Shown piece after piece: positions 1 through 6,182 of a DNA stretch of 7,489 nucleotides. The notes beneath the pieces were generated by a model that saw nothing but the letters and a program-made list of their open reading frames with translations, did not search any database and was not told where the DNA came from. The translations under genes and the position numbers were made by a program. The DNA is taken from the NCBI GenBank assembly GCA_029256665.1, contig JAQSXN010000174.1, forward strand, positions 1 to 7,489, in the 5' to 3' direction. Every line of letters begins with the position of its first letter. Position 1 is the stretch's first letter. The stretch comes from Paenibacillus sp. (GTDB lineage: Bacteria; Bacillota; Bacilli; Paenibacillales; Paenibacillaceae).

Positions 1-105
1 AAAAGTCTATATGTGTTGCTTTAGGACAAGAGACATTGCTAGATTTCCGCATTTTGCCAATATTAACCTCTTTTTCGACAAATTCACCTCAGAGAAAGGA
101 CTTCC
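1..105. other. AT-rich intergenic stretch downstream of the phosphatase gene
   Basis: This stretch follows the stop codon of the minus-strand phosphatase gene and is visibly richer in A and T than the coding DNA beside it. I looked for a terminator on the minus strand and found no stable hairpin followed by a T run. A short ORF crossing it on the plus strand is mostly antisense to the phosphatase gene and has no ribosome site, so I do not call it. The window edge prevents a view of what follows. Confidence 0.5.
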
Positions 106-1299
106 TCACCGCCTCGACAAACATAACACGGCGATGTCGTCCGACTGCGGCGCTCCATCCGCGAACATAAATACGTCCATTAACAAGGCGTCGATGATTT
201 CCGCGCTGGAATAATCCTTCGTTAAAGCCAGGAAGCGCTCCAGCCTGCTGGTCGAATATTGCTCCTGCGCTCCGTTCTCGGCTTCCGTAATGCCGTCCGT
301 GTATACGATGAGCCGGTCGCCTCGATCGAGAGCGAGATTAACGTTGGTATATGCGAATTCGGGGAACGAGCCAAGCGGAATGCCTTTCTTCAGCTTGATG
401 GGGATGACGGATCCGTCGGCTTTGACGACGTAGGGGGTACAATGTCCTCCGTCGCATAGAACAACCTCGCCGGTGTCGATCTGAAGCACGCCGCACACGA
501 TCGTCGCGAACAACTGGGCGTTGTCCTCGCAAAGCATATCGTTGACCTTCCCGAGCAGCTCGCCCGGCGTCAAGCCGGCGTGCATGCTTCCCTTAATCAA
601 CGACAAGGTCATCGCCATAAACAAGGCGGCAGGCATGCCCTTGTCGGACACGTCGCCTAGCGTGAAGAACAAATGCCGTTCGTCGATTTTGTAGAAGTTA
701 TAGAAATCGCCGCCGACTTCCTTGGCCGACTTCAGCAGCGCGCAGACGTCGAACGGTTCGTTCGAAGACGGCATCGTCGTCGGCAAGAAGCTGAGCTGAA
801 TGCTGCCGGCGATCTGAAGCTCGCTCTCGAGACGCTCCTTCATCGACGTCGCGGAAGCAAGCTCGCTTGCCGACTCCTCTAACGCTTCGTACCTGATCGC
901 GTTGTCCATGGCGAGCGCCAGAGGCTTCGCGAACCGCGCCAGCAGCTCCTCGTTCTCTCGGGCGATAGGTTCGCCGCCCCCGGCCACTTGCATGACCCCT
1001 AGCCGCTTTCCGCTTCTCTCGATCGGAATAGCGACCTGGGCCGGCCGGTCGGTTCCATATTCGTTCGCGTCTCCGTAGGCGACGGACACCGCGGCTTCCC
1101 GCCCGCCCGCGAGCTCGCGCGCCGCCGCCTCGGCCGCCTTCAGCAGATCCGGCATGTTAAGCGAAGCATGAAGACCGGCGCTCAGCTCGAACAGCCTCTC
1201 GGCGTTGCGCAATTTGGCGGCCAAGCGCCGATTCGCAACAACCGCATAGAGCGCGGCGCAGGCTCCCGCCGCTCCGATAATCAAATAGATTACTGACAA
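106..1299 (-). CDS. Membrane-anchored GAF-SpoIIE (PP2C) serine phosphatase, RsbU-like
   Basis: This 397-residue protein is a PP2C-type serine phosphatase of the SpoIIE/RsbU class. Such enzymes dephosphorylate STAS anti-sigma antagonists and so free them to bind the anti-sigma kinase. Residues 3-22 form one hydrophobic segment that should anchor it in the membrane. Residues about 35-140 look like a GAF sensory domain, followed by a charged helical linker (140-165). The catalytic domain fills 166-397. Metal-binding and core motifs are all present: VGGDFY at 195-200 (Asp198), GDVSDKG at 215-221, DGGH at 283-286, YTDGITEAEN at 333-342 and SDDIAVL at 386-392, so it should be active. The start is TTG, supported by an AAAGGCGG-like ribosome site about 8 bases upstream and by the anchor directly after it. 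It is the last gene of the kinase-antagonist-phosphatase run, 42 bases after the STAS gene, which is its likely substrate. The GAF ligand cannot be read from the sequence. Confidence 0.93.
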   Translation of the reverse strand: MSVIYLIIGAAGACAALYAVVANRRLAAKLRNAERLFELSAGLHASLNMPDLLKAAEAAARELAGGREAAVSVAYGDANEYGTDRPAQVAIPIERSGKRLGVMQVAGGGEPIARENEELLARFAKPLALAMDNAIRYEALEESASELASATSMKERLESELQIAGSIQLSFLPTTMPSSNEPFDVCALLKSAKEVGGDFYNFYKIDERHLFFTLGDVSDKGMPAALFMAMTLSLIKGSMHAGLTPGELLGKVNDMLCEDNAQLFATIVCGVLQIDTGEVVLCDGGHCTPYVVKADGSVIPIKLKKGIPLGSFPEFAYTNVNLALDRGDRLIVYTDGITEAENGAQEQYSTSRLERFLALTKDYSSAEIIDALLMDVFMFADGAPQSDDIAVLCLSRR

Positions 1300-1341
1300 G
1301 GTGAGTACCGCCTTTCTAGCTCGTGCGTCCGCAAGGGCATC

Positions 1342-1686
1342 CTACGCGCCCGCCTTCAGCAACGCCTGCGCTTCTTCCCTCGTCGCCGCGATTTCCAGAA
1401 TGCTCGTGAAACCCGACATTTCGAATACGTCGTATACCTGCTCCGTCAGGCTCGCGCATATCATTCTGCCTTTTGACGCGCGAAGCTTTTTGGCCGCCAC
1501 GAGAATAACCCGCAATCCCGCGCTGCTGATGTACTGCAAATTTCCGAAATCGAAGATGAATTGTCCCTTGCCCTCCGCAAGCTGACCTAAAAAAACGGCC
1601 TCCGCCGCACCCGCGTTATTGCCGTCCAGCCTGCCCTCCAGCGGTATGATCGTAATTCCGCCAAGTTGTTCCACTTGAATGTTCAT
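1342..1686 (-). CDS. STAS-domain anti-sigma factor antagonist, RsbV/SpoIIAA-like
   Basis: This 114-residue protein is a single STAS domain, the usual size for this family. When unphosphorylated, such proteins bind the anti-sigma kinase and release its target; phosphorylation by the kinase switches them off. The signature is the stretch DFGNLQYISSAGLRV at about 46-60. By alignment from memory with RsbV (YIDSTGLG), the phosphorylated serine should be Ser55. The N-terminal strand and the EGRLDGNN segment (17-24) are typical. I chose the ATG at 1686 because a GGGAGGGG ribosome site lies 6-7 bases upstream; a start 13 codons earlier (1725) would overlap the end of the preceding gene and has no such support. 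It sits 23 bases after the kinase gene and 42 bases before the phosphatase gene, so the three are very probably co-transcribed. Confidence 0.93.
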   Translation of the reverse strand: MNIQVEQLGGITIIPLEGRLDGNNAGAAEAVFLGQLAEGKGQFIFDFGNLQYISSAGLRVILVAAKKLRASKGRMICASLTEQVYDVFEMSGFTSILEIAATREEAQALLKAGA

Positions 1687-1709
1687 GCTGTCTTCCCCTC
1701 CCGATTCCT

Positions 1710-2156
1710 TCATGCTTTCGACCATTTCTTCCGCAGCCGCAGACGATTCATGCCGCCCGCGTACTCATACTCGACCTCGTCCATGAGCCGCTTGACAAAA
1801 AAAATGCCGAGACCGCCGATCGGACGATCCTCGACGTCCATCTCGAGCAAGTCGAGCGGATCGGCCGTCCGGAGCGGATCGAACGGCTTGCCATGGTCGC
1901 CCAAGGCGATTTCCACCTCTTCCTCCGAAGCCCTCAGCTCGACCTCGATGATTCCCTCGCTGCCAACCGGATAGCCATAGTTGACGATGTTCACCACCAG
2001 CTCCTCGCACGCAAGCGACAGGTCGAGAACCGAACGCGGCGCCCAGCCTAGCGTCCTGCCCACCTCTTCAAGCTCTTCGTTTAAGCGCTGAAGCTCCTCC
2101 AATTCATTGCGCAGACGGAGCGAGCGGCCAATCGTGTATTGCGGCGCATTCGACAT
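1710..2156 (-). CDS. Anti-sigma regulatory kinase, RsbW/SpoIIAB-like HATPase
   Basis: This 148-residue protein is a GHKL-fold ATP-binding protein of the anti-sigma kinase group. Family members hold a sigma factor or another target inactive and phosphorylate a STAS antagonist. The ATP-binding boxes are clear: an N-box with LACEELVVNIVNYGYP at 48-63 (Glu51/52, Asn56, Asn59), a G1 box DHGKPFDP at 87-94, and a glycine-rich lid GGLGIFFVKRL at 114-124. The N-terminal part is a helical segment rich in Glu and Leu, as in relatives. The start ATG is preceded by GGAGGA seven bases upstream. It is the first gene of a three-gene run with the STAS and phosphatase genes. Unlike the B. subtilis rsbV-rsbW-sigB order, no sigma factor gene is adjacent, so its bound target is unknown. 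Confidence 0.92.
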   Translation of the reverse strand: MSNAPQYTIGRSLRLRNELEELQRLNEELEEVGRTLGWAPRSVLDLSLACEELVVNIVNYGYPVGSEGIIEVELRASEEEVEIALGDHGKPFDPLRTADPLDLLEMDVEDRPIGGLGIFFVKRLMDEVEYEYAGGMNRLRLRKKWSKA

Positions 2157-2227
2157 TCTCAGGTCCTCCGATTTTCCCGGTCAGACTCCAGCGGCGGACC
2201 GACTCCGCGGGCTGAACGATGTTAACC

Positions 2228-2256
2228 ATTTAATAGTTCTGCGCGCATGGGCGCAA
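2228..2256 (-). promoter_or_regulatory. Possible sigma-A-type promoter for the partner-switch operon
   Basis: In the 144-base gap before the anti-sigma kinase gene, the minus strand carries TTGCGC (2256-2251), a 17-base spacer and TTAAAT (2233-2228). The match to the TTGACA/TATAAT consensus is only partial (three and four of six). I searched for a sigma-B-type GTTTAA/GGGTAT pair and did not find one. The rest of the gap holds no gene and no convincing terminator for the response regulator gene upstream, so read-through from that gene is also possible. Confidence 0.25.
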
Positions 2257-2300
2257 TCCTGCCGAACGCCGTCGTTTTTTTGGCCAAAATGACGGATGCG

Positions 2301-3023
2301 CTATTCCTTGCTTTGAAGTCCGTTTTCCATGGCGTAACGGGCCAGTTGAACGCGATTGTCGAGATGCAGCTTCTGCAGAATATGCTTCAGATGATTTTTG
2401 ACCGTATGCTCAGAAAGACACAGCTTGGAGGCGATTTCCCGATTAGAGGCGCCCGTGGACACCTGCTCCAAAACCTCCTTCTCCCTCGCGGTCAACTGGT
2501 TCGCGAAGACGGCCGAGGACAAGCCGGCTCCCGTGCCGGGTACCGGTTTGTTGCGGTCCGCGCCGTTCCCGGTCTCGGCCCTTGCCGCGAACTCCCGCAG
2601 CATCCGGAACGCGAGCTCCTTGGACAGCGGCGCCTCGTCCATCGCGACCGATCGCAAGTAGCTCAGCCAAGAGGAAGGCGAGACGTTTTTGAGCAAATAG
2701 CCCTGCGCTCCCCGCTTGATCGCTTCGAACAGATGCGTGATGTCGTCGGACACCGTGACCATGACGATCTTCGCCGAGGGAAGGAGCAGCTTGAGCCTGT
2801 ACGTCGCCTCCAGACCGCCCATGCCCGGCATGCGGATATCCATCAGCACGAGATCGGGCCGCAGATCCGACGCCTTCGCGATCGCTTCTTCGCCGCTGGC
2901 CGCTTCTCCCGCGATCCGGAAGGAAGAATCCCCGGCCAGAATGTCCCGCATCCCTTCCCGCCCGTGCGGATGGTCGTCGACGATGAGCACGCCGACCTGC
3001 TTTTGCTTGGGTTGATTATTCAT
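2301..3023 (-). CDS. LuxR/NarL-family response regulator
   Basis: This 240-residue protein is a two-component response regulator with an N-terminal receiver domain and a C-terminal LuxR-type DNA-binding domain. In the receiver (about 10-128) the acidic pair is Asp16-Asp17, the phosphorylation site is Asp62 in LVLMDIRMPGMGG, the switch threonine is Thr90 and the conserved lysine is Lys112. The HTH domain spans about 176-236, with LTAREKEVLEQVSTGASN and LSEHTVKNHLKHILQKL. A linker of about 45 residues between them is somewhat long. The ATG has an AAGGTG ribosome site eight bases upstream. The gene overlaps the last eight bases of the upstream kinase gene, a classic sign of translational coupling and of a cognate pair. 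Target promoters are unknown. Confidence 0.95.
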   Translation of the reverse strand: MNNQPKQKQVGVLIVDDHPHGREGMRDILAGDSSFRIAGEAASGEEAIAKASDLRPDLVLMDIRMPGMGGLEATYRLKLLLPSAKIVMVTVSDDITHLFEAIKRGAQGYLLKNVSPSSWLSYLRSVAMDEAPLSKELAFRMLREFAARAETGNGADRNKPVPGTGAGLSSAVFANQLTAREKEVLEQVSTGASNREIASKLCLSEHTVKNHLKHILQKLHLDNRVQLARYAMENGLQSKE

Positions 3024-3873
3024 GCAAGGAGCACCTTCCTTCGATGTTGATGATCGTGCCGCTTGGTTCCCTGTGCCCGTAACGCAGCGTCCAGCCCATG
3101 GAAGCCGCTCTCTCTCTCATCATTTTGACGCCGTATTTGCCCTTTGCGGTCAACTCTTCTTCGCGGCAACCCGCTCCGTCATCCTCCACGACGCATCGGA
3201 ATTCCGCGAAATGTCCGTTCTCTCGCACGATGTCTGCCCGAATATACGCTTTGGACGCGCCGCTATGCTTCCTGATGTTCATCAACGCTTCCCGCATGAT
3301 CGCCAGCAGCTCGACTTTCTCCTTGCGGCTGAACCAGCAATCCGCGATTTCCCATTCGACGGCCGCGATGGTCCCGCTTGCGCTCTCCAGCTCTTCCGCC
3401 AGCTGCTGCGCGCTTTGCAGCCAATCCGCGCGCGCCGCCGCGGGCGGCTCCTGCAAGCTCGCGATGGATTGGCGGACGTTATCGTACACATGGCGGACCG
3501 TGCCCCGTATGCCTTCCATCGTACGGCCAGCCTCTTCTTTCGATTCCGCCCGGTCCAGATGGTCAAGCTTCACGGAAAGCATAAACAGAGATTGCGAGAT
3601 CCCGTCATGCAGTTCCTTCGCGAGCTGCTCCCGTTCCTCCAGCGCAGCCTTTCCGACTTGCTCGCGTTTCAGAGCCTCCTGCATCATCTCCAGCTTTCCG
3701 AACAACGGCCGAAGCAAGGTCAACGAAACGATAAATACGATAATCGGCGCAAGCACGTTGCCGAGATCCATGGAGACGTACGGCAATAAAAACGTATGGC
3801 GAACGTATTCCCACAGGCCGATGACAGCGGTCGGCGCCCATAATATCAGACCTCTAAGCCACTTGTATGACAT
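3016..3873 (-). CDS. NarL-type sensor histidine kinase with two membrane segments
   Basis: This 285-residue protein is a HisKA_3/HATPase_c sensor kinase, partner of the overlapping LuxR-type regulator. Two hydrophobic segments (about 8-25 and 38-57) flank a very short loop, so there is almost no extracytoplasmic sensor domain; such kinases typically sense inside the membrane or through a partner protein. The phospho-acceptor is His89 in EREQLAKELHDGISQSL. The N-box is EALMNIRKHSGAS at 195-207, the G1 box is DDGAG at 231-235, and a G2-like GKYGVKMMRERA lies at 245-256. I chose the ATG at 3873 because AGAGGG lies nine bases upstream and the gene then starts 28 bases after the CopD gene ends. 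A TTG at 3936 would extend it by 21 residues and overlap that gene, with a poorly placed ribosome site. No CXXC or His-rich metal site is visible. Confidence 0.92.
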   Translation of the reverse strand: MSYKWLRGLILWAPTAVIGLWEYVRHTFLLPYVSMDLGNVLAPIIVFIVSLTLLRPLFGKLEMMQEALKREQVGKAALEEREQLAKELHDGISQSLFMLSVKLDHLDRAESKEEAGRTMEGIRGTVRHVYDNVRQSIASLQEPPAAARADWLQSAQQLAEELESASGTIAAVEWEIADCWFSRKEKVELLAIMREALMNIRKHSGASKAYIRADIVRENGHFAEFRCVVEDDGAGCREEELTAKGKYGVKMMRERAASMGWTLRYGHREPSGTIINIEGRCSLHE

Positions 3874-3901
3874 CCGCGATAGCCCTCTTTTCTGCCATGG
3901 T

Positions 3902-5269
3902 TTAATAGCCAAGCTTGAAGTCCGCCTCTCGGACAAGCTCCGTTCCGTCCGCTAACTGCACGTTCATGCGGGCAGTCCAGTTTCCGGCCCCCTCTAGCTC
4001 CGCGTCCTTAATGGCATAACGATATTCGGTATACCCCGGGAACGGGATTTCGGAACCCGCCGGACGCTTCGCCATCTCAAGACGGACCGCCTTGCCCGCC
4101 GCCTTGACCGGAATGAGCTCCATAGCCACGTTAGCCGGCTCGCCCTTGTCTTCGGGGAGCCAGATTTGCAGCTCGACGTCATTGGGACCGGAAGCGTTCG
4201 GCTCGATCCGGAGCGTAAAATGCAAGTCGTTTCCCATTCGGTGGTAATTGACGGGATCGTTCGGCGGAGCCGGGCTGATCGTCGTAAACACGGCCGCAAC
4301 AATTATGATCGCAGCCATCGCCAGTCCGTCGAGCTTAAGGAGCGCGCTTCGCGGAAGCTCGCCGCGACGCGCCCGGCGGCGCAGCGCGAACCCGATCGCG
4401 ACGACAAGGAGCACCAATGCCGATTTGGCGAGCAGCCATCTTCCCCAGCTGCCGCGCCATAGCGCCGTCCAGTCGGGCAGCAGCAGCCAGGCCATCGCCG
4501 CGCCTGTAATGGCCAGAATCACGATCATAAGCCATGCCATCGCGGAGAACGTCTCCGCAAAACGTCCCGCTTCCTTGCGGTCCGCCTTCCAGAACAAGAG
4601 CAGCAGCATGACGCCGGATACCCAGATAGAGGAGCATGCCAAATGGACGAAATCGGACATTACCGCAAGCGTAAGTTCGTCCGCACCCGCGGGATGCCCG
4701 ACGAAGCTCTCCGCCGCCAGCAGCAGCAGCGCCCAAGCCGCTTTCCAGACGTCGGGCAGCCGGATGGCCATTTGGCCGATGATCGCGAGCGCGATCAAGA
4801 CGAGCCATGCTTGGCCGGAAGACGTTTCCGTAAAGACGCGCAGCCAGCCCGACAATCCGCTATCCAGTCCGCTCGCGATCCGGTTAGATTGCACGAAGAC
4901 GTGCACTAGAATGGCGAGCAGCATAGCCTTTGAAAGCGGAGACGACCATTTCTCCATCCACTTTCGCTGCGAATTCCCTCGATCTCCGGGCGGAACGGCG
5001 AGAAAAGTCAGCATCGTCCCCGCCGTTGCTAACAGCATAGCGAAATATATGGCTCTTTGGCTGAAAACAGCCGTTTCTTTTATCCAATAGCCGGAGGTGC
5101 CTTCTCCCCCATGCGCATGCAGCGGCGCCGCGGCGCCCGCGGCGGCGGCTATATCCGGCAACGCCGCGATTCCCGTCAGCAACAGCAGCAGGACCGTCGC
5201 GACTCTGATACCGATAAAACGGCTGCTACGCGATCGTACCCAGTTCATGTAATGAAACAATAAATCCAC
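3902..5269 (-). CDS. CopD-family membrane protein (copper resistance/uptake type)
   Basis: This 455-residue integral membrane protein belongs to the CopD family, whose members are linked to copper uptake or handling; B. subtilis YcnJ is the known Firmicute relative. A signal-like segment (22-45) is followed by HAHGGEG at 51-57, a possible metal-binding spot. About eight further membrane helices lie between 67 and 331. Family-type motifs include ESFVGHPAG (187-195), DFVHLACSSIWVSG (206-219) and WGRWLLAKSALVL (275-287). Residues 332-455 form a soluble extracytoplasmic tail that resembles YtkA/FixH-type beta domains (LRIEPNASGPNDVELQIW, then GNWTARMNVQLADGTE). Unlike YcnJ as I recall it, there is no CopC domain at the N-terminus. 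The assigned start is GTG with AAGGA only three bases away; TTG at 5260 or ATG at 5248 are alternatives. It is the first gene of the run with the kinase and regulator. Metal and transport direction are not shown. Confidence 0.85.
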   Translation of the reverse strand: MDLLFHYMNWVRSRSSRFIGIRVATVLLLLLTGIAALPDIAAAAGAAAPLHAHGGEGTSGYWIKETAVFSQRAIYFAMLLATAGTMLTFLAVPPGDRGNSQRKWMEKWSSPLSKAMLLAILVHVFVQSNRIASGLDSGLSGWLRVFTETSSGQAWLVLIALAIIGQMAIRLPDVWKAAWALLLLAAESFVGHPAGADELTLAVMSDFVHLACSSIWVSGVMLLLLFWKADRKEAGRFAETFSAMAWLMIVILAITGAAMAWLLLPDWTALWRGSWGRWLLAKSALVLLVVAIGFALRRRARRGELPRSALLKLDGLAMAAIIIVAAVFTTISPAPPNDPVNYHRMGNDLHFTLRIEPNASGPNDVELQIWLPEDKGEPANVAMELIPVKAAGKAVRLEMAKRPAGSEIPFPGYTEYRYAIKDAELEGAGNWTARMNVQLADGTELVREADFKLGY

Positions 5270-5294
5270 CAGTCCTTCCCTTCAAGTCAGCATA

Positions 5295-5323
5295 AGTGTA
5301 CTAAACCCCGGCGGAAAGGACAA
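5295..5323 (-). promoter_or_regulatory. Putative sigma-A promoter for the CopD-kinase-regulator operon
   Basis: On the minus strand TTGTCC (5323-5318) and TACACT (5300-5295) are separated by exactly 17 bases, each matching four of six consensus positions. Transcription would start near 5288, about 20 bases before the CopD start codon. The -35 element overlaps a perfect 10-base palindrome (5319-5328), a plausible operator. Confidence 0.4.
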
Positions 5324-5328
5324 TTGTC
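5319..5328. promoter_or_regulatory. 10-base perfect palindrome GACAATTGTC, possible operator
   Basis: GACAATTGTC is self-complementary over all ten bases and overlaps the -35 element of the putative CopD promoter. Its core ACAnnTGT is shared with the TACAnnTGTA box bound by CopY/BlaI-type repressors; the outer pair differs. A site of this length can arise by chance, so this is a lead, not an assignment. Confidence 0.3.
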
Positions 5329-5422
5329 GAGCTGCGCCCGCCGCCCTAGCCTGCATAGTATCATCCGATTTCGCCGATGATGTATGGAGAACGCCGTCTC
5401 GTTGTAAAGGAGGTGATCGCGC

Positions 5423-5572
5423 TTGGATAACCGCTATCAGGTTGCCGAGCTTGGGCAGCACGAAGATGTGCTTGAAGCCATTCGGCGGCTGGAGAACCGT
5501 CTGTCGGAACAGAACGGCAAAGCAATCGCGCTTGTCGCATATTCTGCCGAACAGCCGGAGGACGAGCAATGA
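5423..5572 (+). CDS. Small unrecognised 49-residue protein
   Basis: This short reading frame begins at a TTG and encodes 49 residues. I do not recognise the family. The ribosome site is extraordinary: AAAGGAGGTGATC (5406-5418) can pair over 13 bases with the 3' end of 16S rRNA and sits at a normal distance from the TTG. That, and the terminator-like hairpin right after the stop, argue for a real gene. The product is acidic, with a helical middle (HEDVLEAIRRLENRLSEQ at 13-30) followed by a short hydrophobic strand (KAIALVAYS at 33-41) and an acidic tail. It has no signal peptide or membrane segment and no cysteines, so it is likely a small cytoplasmic protein. It is divergent from the CopD operon and convergent with the cyclotransferase gene. 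I see no clear promoter in the 100 bases upstream. Confidence 0.7.
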   Translation: MDNRYQVAELGQHEDVLEAIRRLENRLSEQNGKAIALVAYSAEQPEDEQ

Positions 5573-5581
5573 GCACAAGAA

Positions 5582-5641
5582 GAGGAGGCGCTTCTATTGG
5601 GTCAACACGCGACCTTTGGAGACGCCTCCTCGTTTCATTTA
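5582..5641. terminator. Long hairpin, probable bidirectional terminator
   Basis: GAGGAGGCG (5582-5590) pairs perfectly with CGCCTCCTC (5623-5631). The 32-base loop contains an inner hairpin, GGTC (5600-5603) with GACC (5611-5614). On the plus strand the stem is followed by GTTTCATTT and lies ten bases after the stop codon of the small gene. On the minus strand it is followed by TTCTTGT and would serve the cyclotransferase gene, which converges on it. The T tracts are interrupted, so strength is uncertain. Confidence 0.6.
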
Positions 5642-5744
5642 ATGCTCCATCGATGTTTTCAGCAACAAATAGAGAACCCCTCTCCTCGGTAATCTGCCGC
5701 CTTGTTCCAGCGGGCTGCGAGATACGCCACAGCCGTTGCTTCCG

Positions 5745-6143
5745 CTATCGCCCGGTTTTGCGCGCGTAGTAATCCGGCCAATAACGGTCGGGCACGGCCT
5801 GACATCCGCGGCTTCCTTCCCGCACGTATACCCAACCGGATATCGATACATCCGACACGTCCGTTGCCCATACGCGCTCATAATCGTTCGGCTCCTCGAT
5901 TCCGGCGAACTCCTCCAGCGCATCCATGGCCGCGAGTCCTTCGGGATCGACGGTGATCCACAGACCGCGAATCGTCCGTTCGCTTGCCGCCTCATCTCTA
6001 ATCGCGGCGGGGTAGTTGCCGCAGTCGACGAGACGCCCGCGTATTTCTCCGTCGACGCTTGCCCGGATATATGGGGCGGCAATGGAATGGTTGCTCTGGC
6101 CGGGGAGCAAGGAGCCATATATAAACACCCGTTGTTTCGTCAA
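5745..6143 (-). CDS. Gamma-glutamylcyclotransferase-like protein (AIG2/YtfP fold)
   Basis: This 132-residue protein fits the gamma-glutamylcyclotransferase family, whose members convert gamma-glutamyl amines or amino acids to 5-oxoproline plus the free amine; the exact substrate varies and cannot be read here. The family's N-terminal motif is present as VFIYGSLLPGQSNH (6-19), with YGSL lining the substrate pocket. The region GLWITVDPEGLAAMDALEEFAG (60-81) carries the probable catalytic glutamate, Glu77, and is followed by NDYERVW (86-92), as in relatives. I chose the TTG at 6143 because AGGAGG lies eight bases upstream and the protein then begins right at the first beta strand. An upstream ATG at 6194 in the same frame has no ribosome site. 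It is divergent from the glutamate dehydrogenase gene. About 100 bases after its stop hold no gene I can support. Confidence 0.85.
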   Translation of the reverse strand: MTKQRVFIYGSLLPGQSNHSIAAPYIRASVDGEIRGRLVDCGNYPAAIRDEAASERTIRGLWITVDPEGLAAMDALEEFAGIEEPNDYERVWATDVSDVSISGWVYVREGSRGCQAVPDRYWPDYYARKTGR

Positions 6144-6182
6144 TGGAACGTCCTCCTGACGCGCAGCTCTTCGTTTACAGAC

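Noticed and set aside
2242..2282. T run after a GGCG/CGCC pairing as a plus-strand terminator
   Set aside because: The stem is only four base pairs with a long loop, and there is no plus-strand gene upstream for it to end.
2157..2300. Sigma-B-type promoter before the partner-switch genes
   Set aside because: A GGTTAA is present on the minus strand but no GGGTAT-like -10 follows at 12-15 bases.
2247..3050. Long plus-strand frame of 267 codons opposite the response regulator gene
   Set aside because: It is fully antisense to a gene with clear receiver and HTH motifs, its translation is Arg/Gln/His-rich without any domain, and it has no ribosome site. Long antisense frames are expected in GC-rich DNA.
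3022..3955. Two plus-strand frames of 255 and 285 codons opposite the kinase gene
   Set aside because: Both are shadows of the histidine kinase; the translations are low-complexity Ser/Arg-rich or His/Gln-rich.
4248..5090. Plus-strand frame of 280 codons opposite the CopD gene
   Set aside because: Ser/Ala-rich translation antisense to a well-supported membrane protein, with no ribosome site.
5360..5381. Inverted repeat ATCATC...GATGAT upstream of the small gene
   Set aside because: Arms of only six bases separated by ten, without any match to an operator I know; not distinguishable from chance.
5639..6118. Minus-strand frame of 159 codons overlapping the cyclotransferase
   Set aside because: It lies in another frame on the same strand; the other frame carries the YGSL motif, the catalytic glutamate and a good ribosome site.
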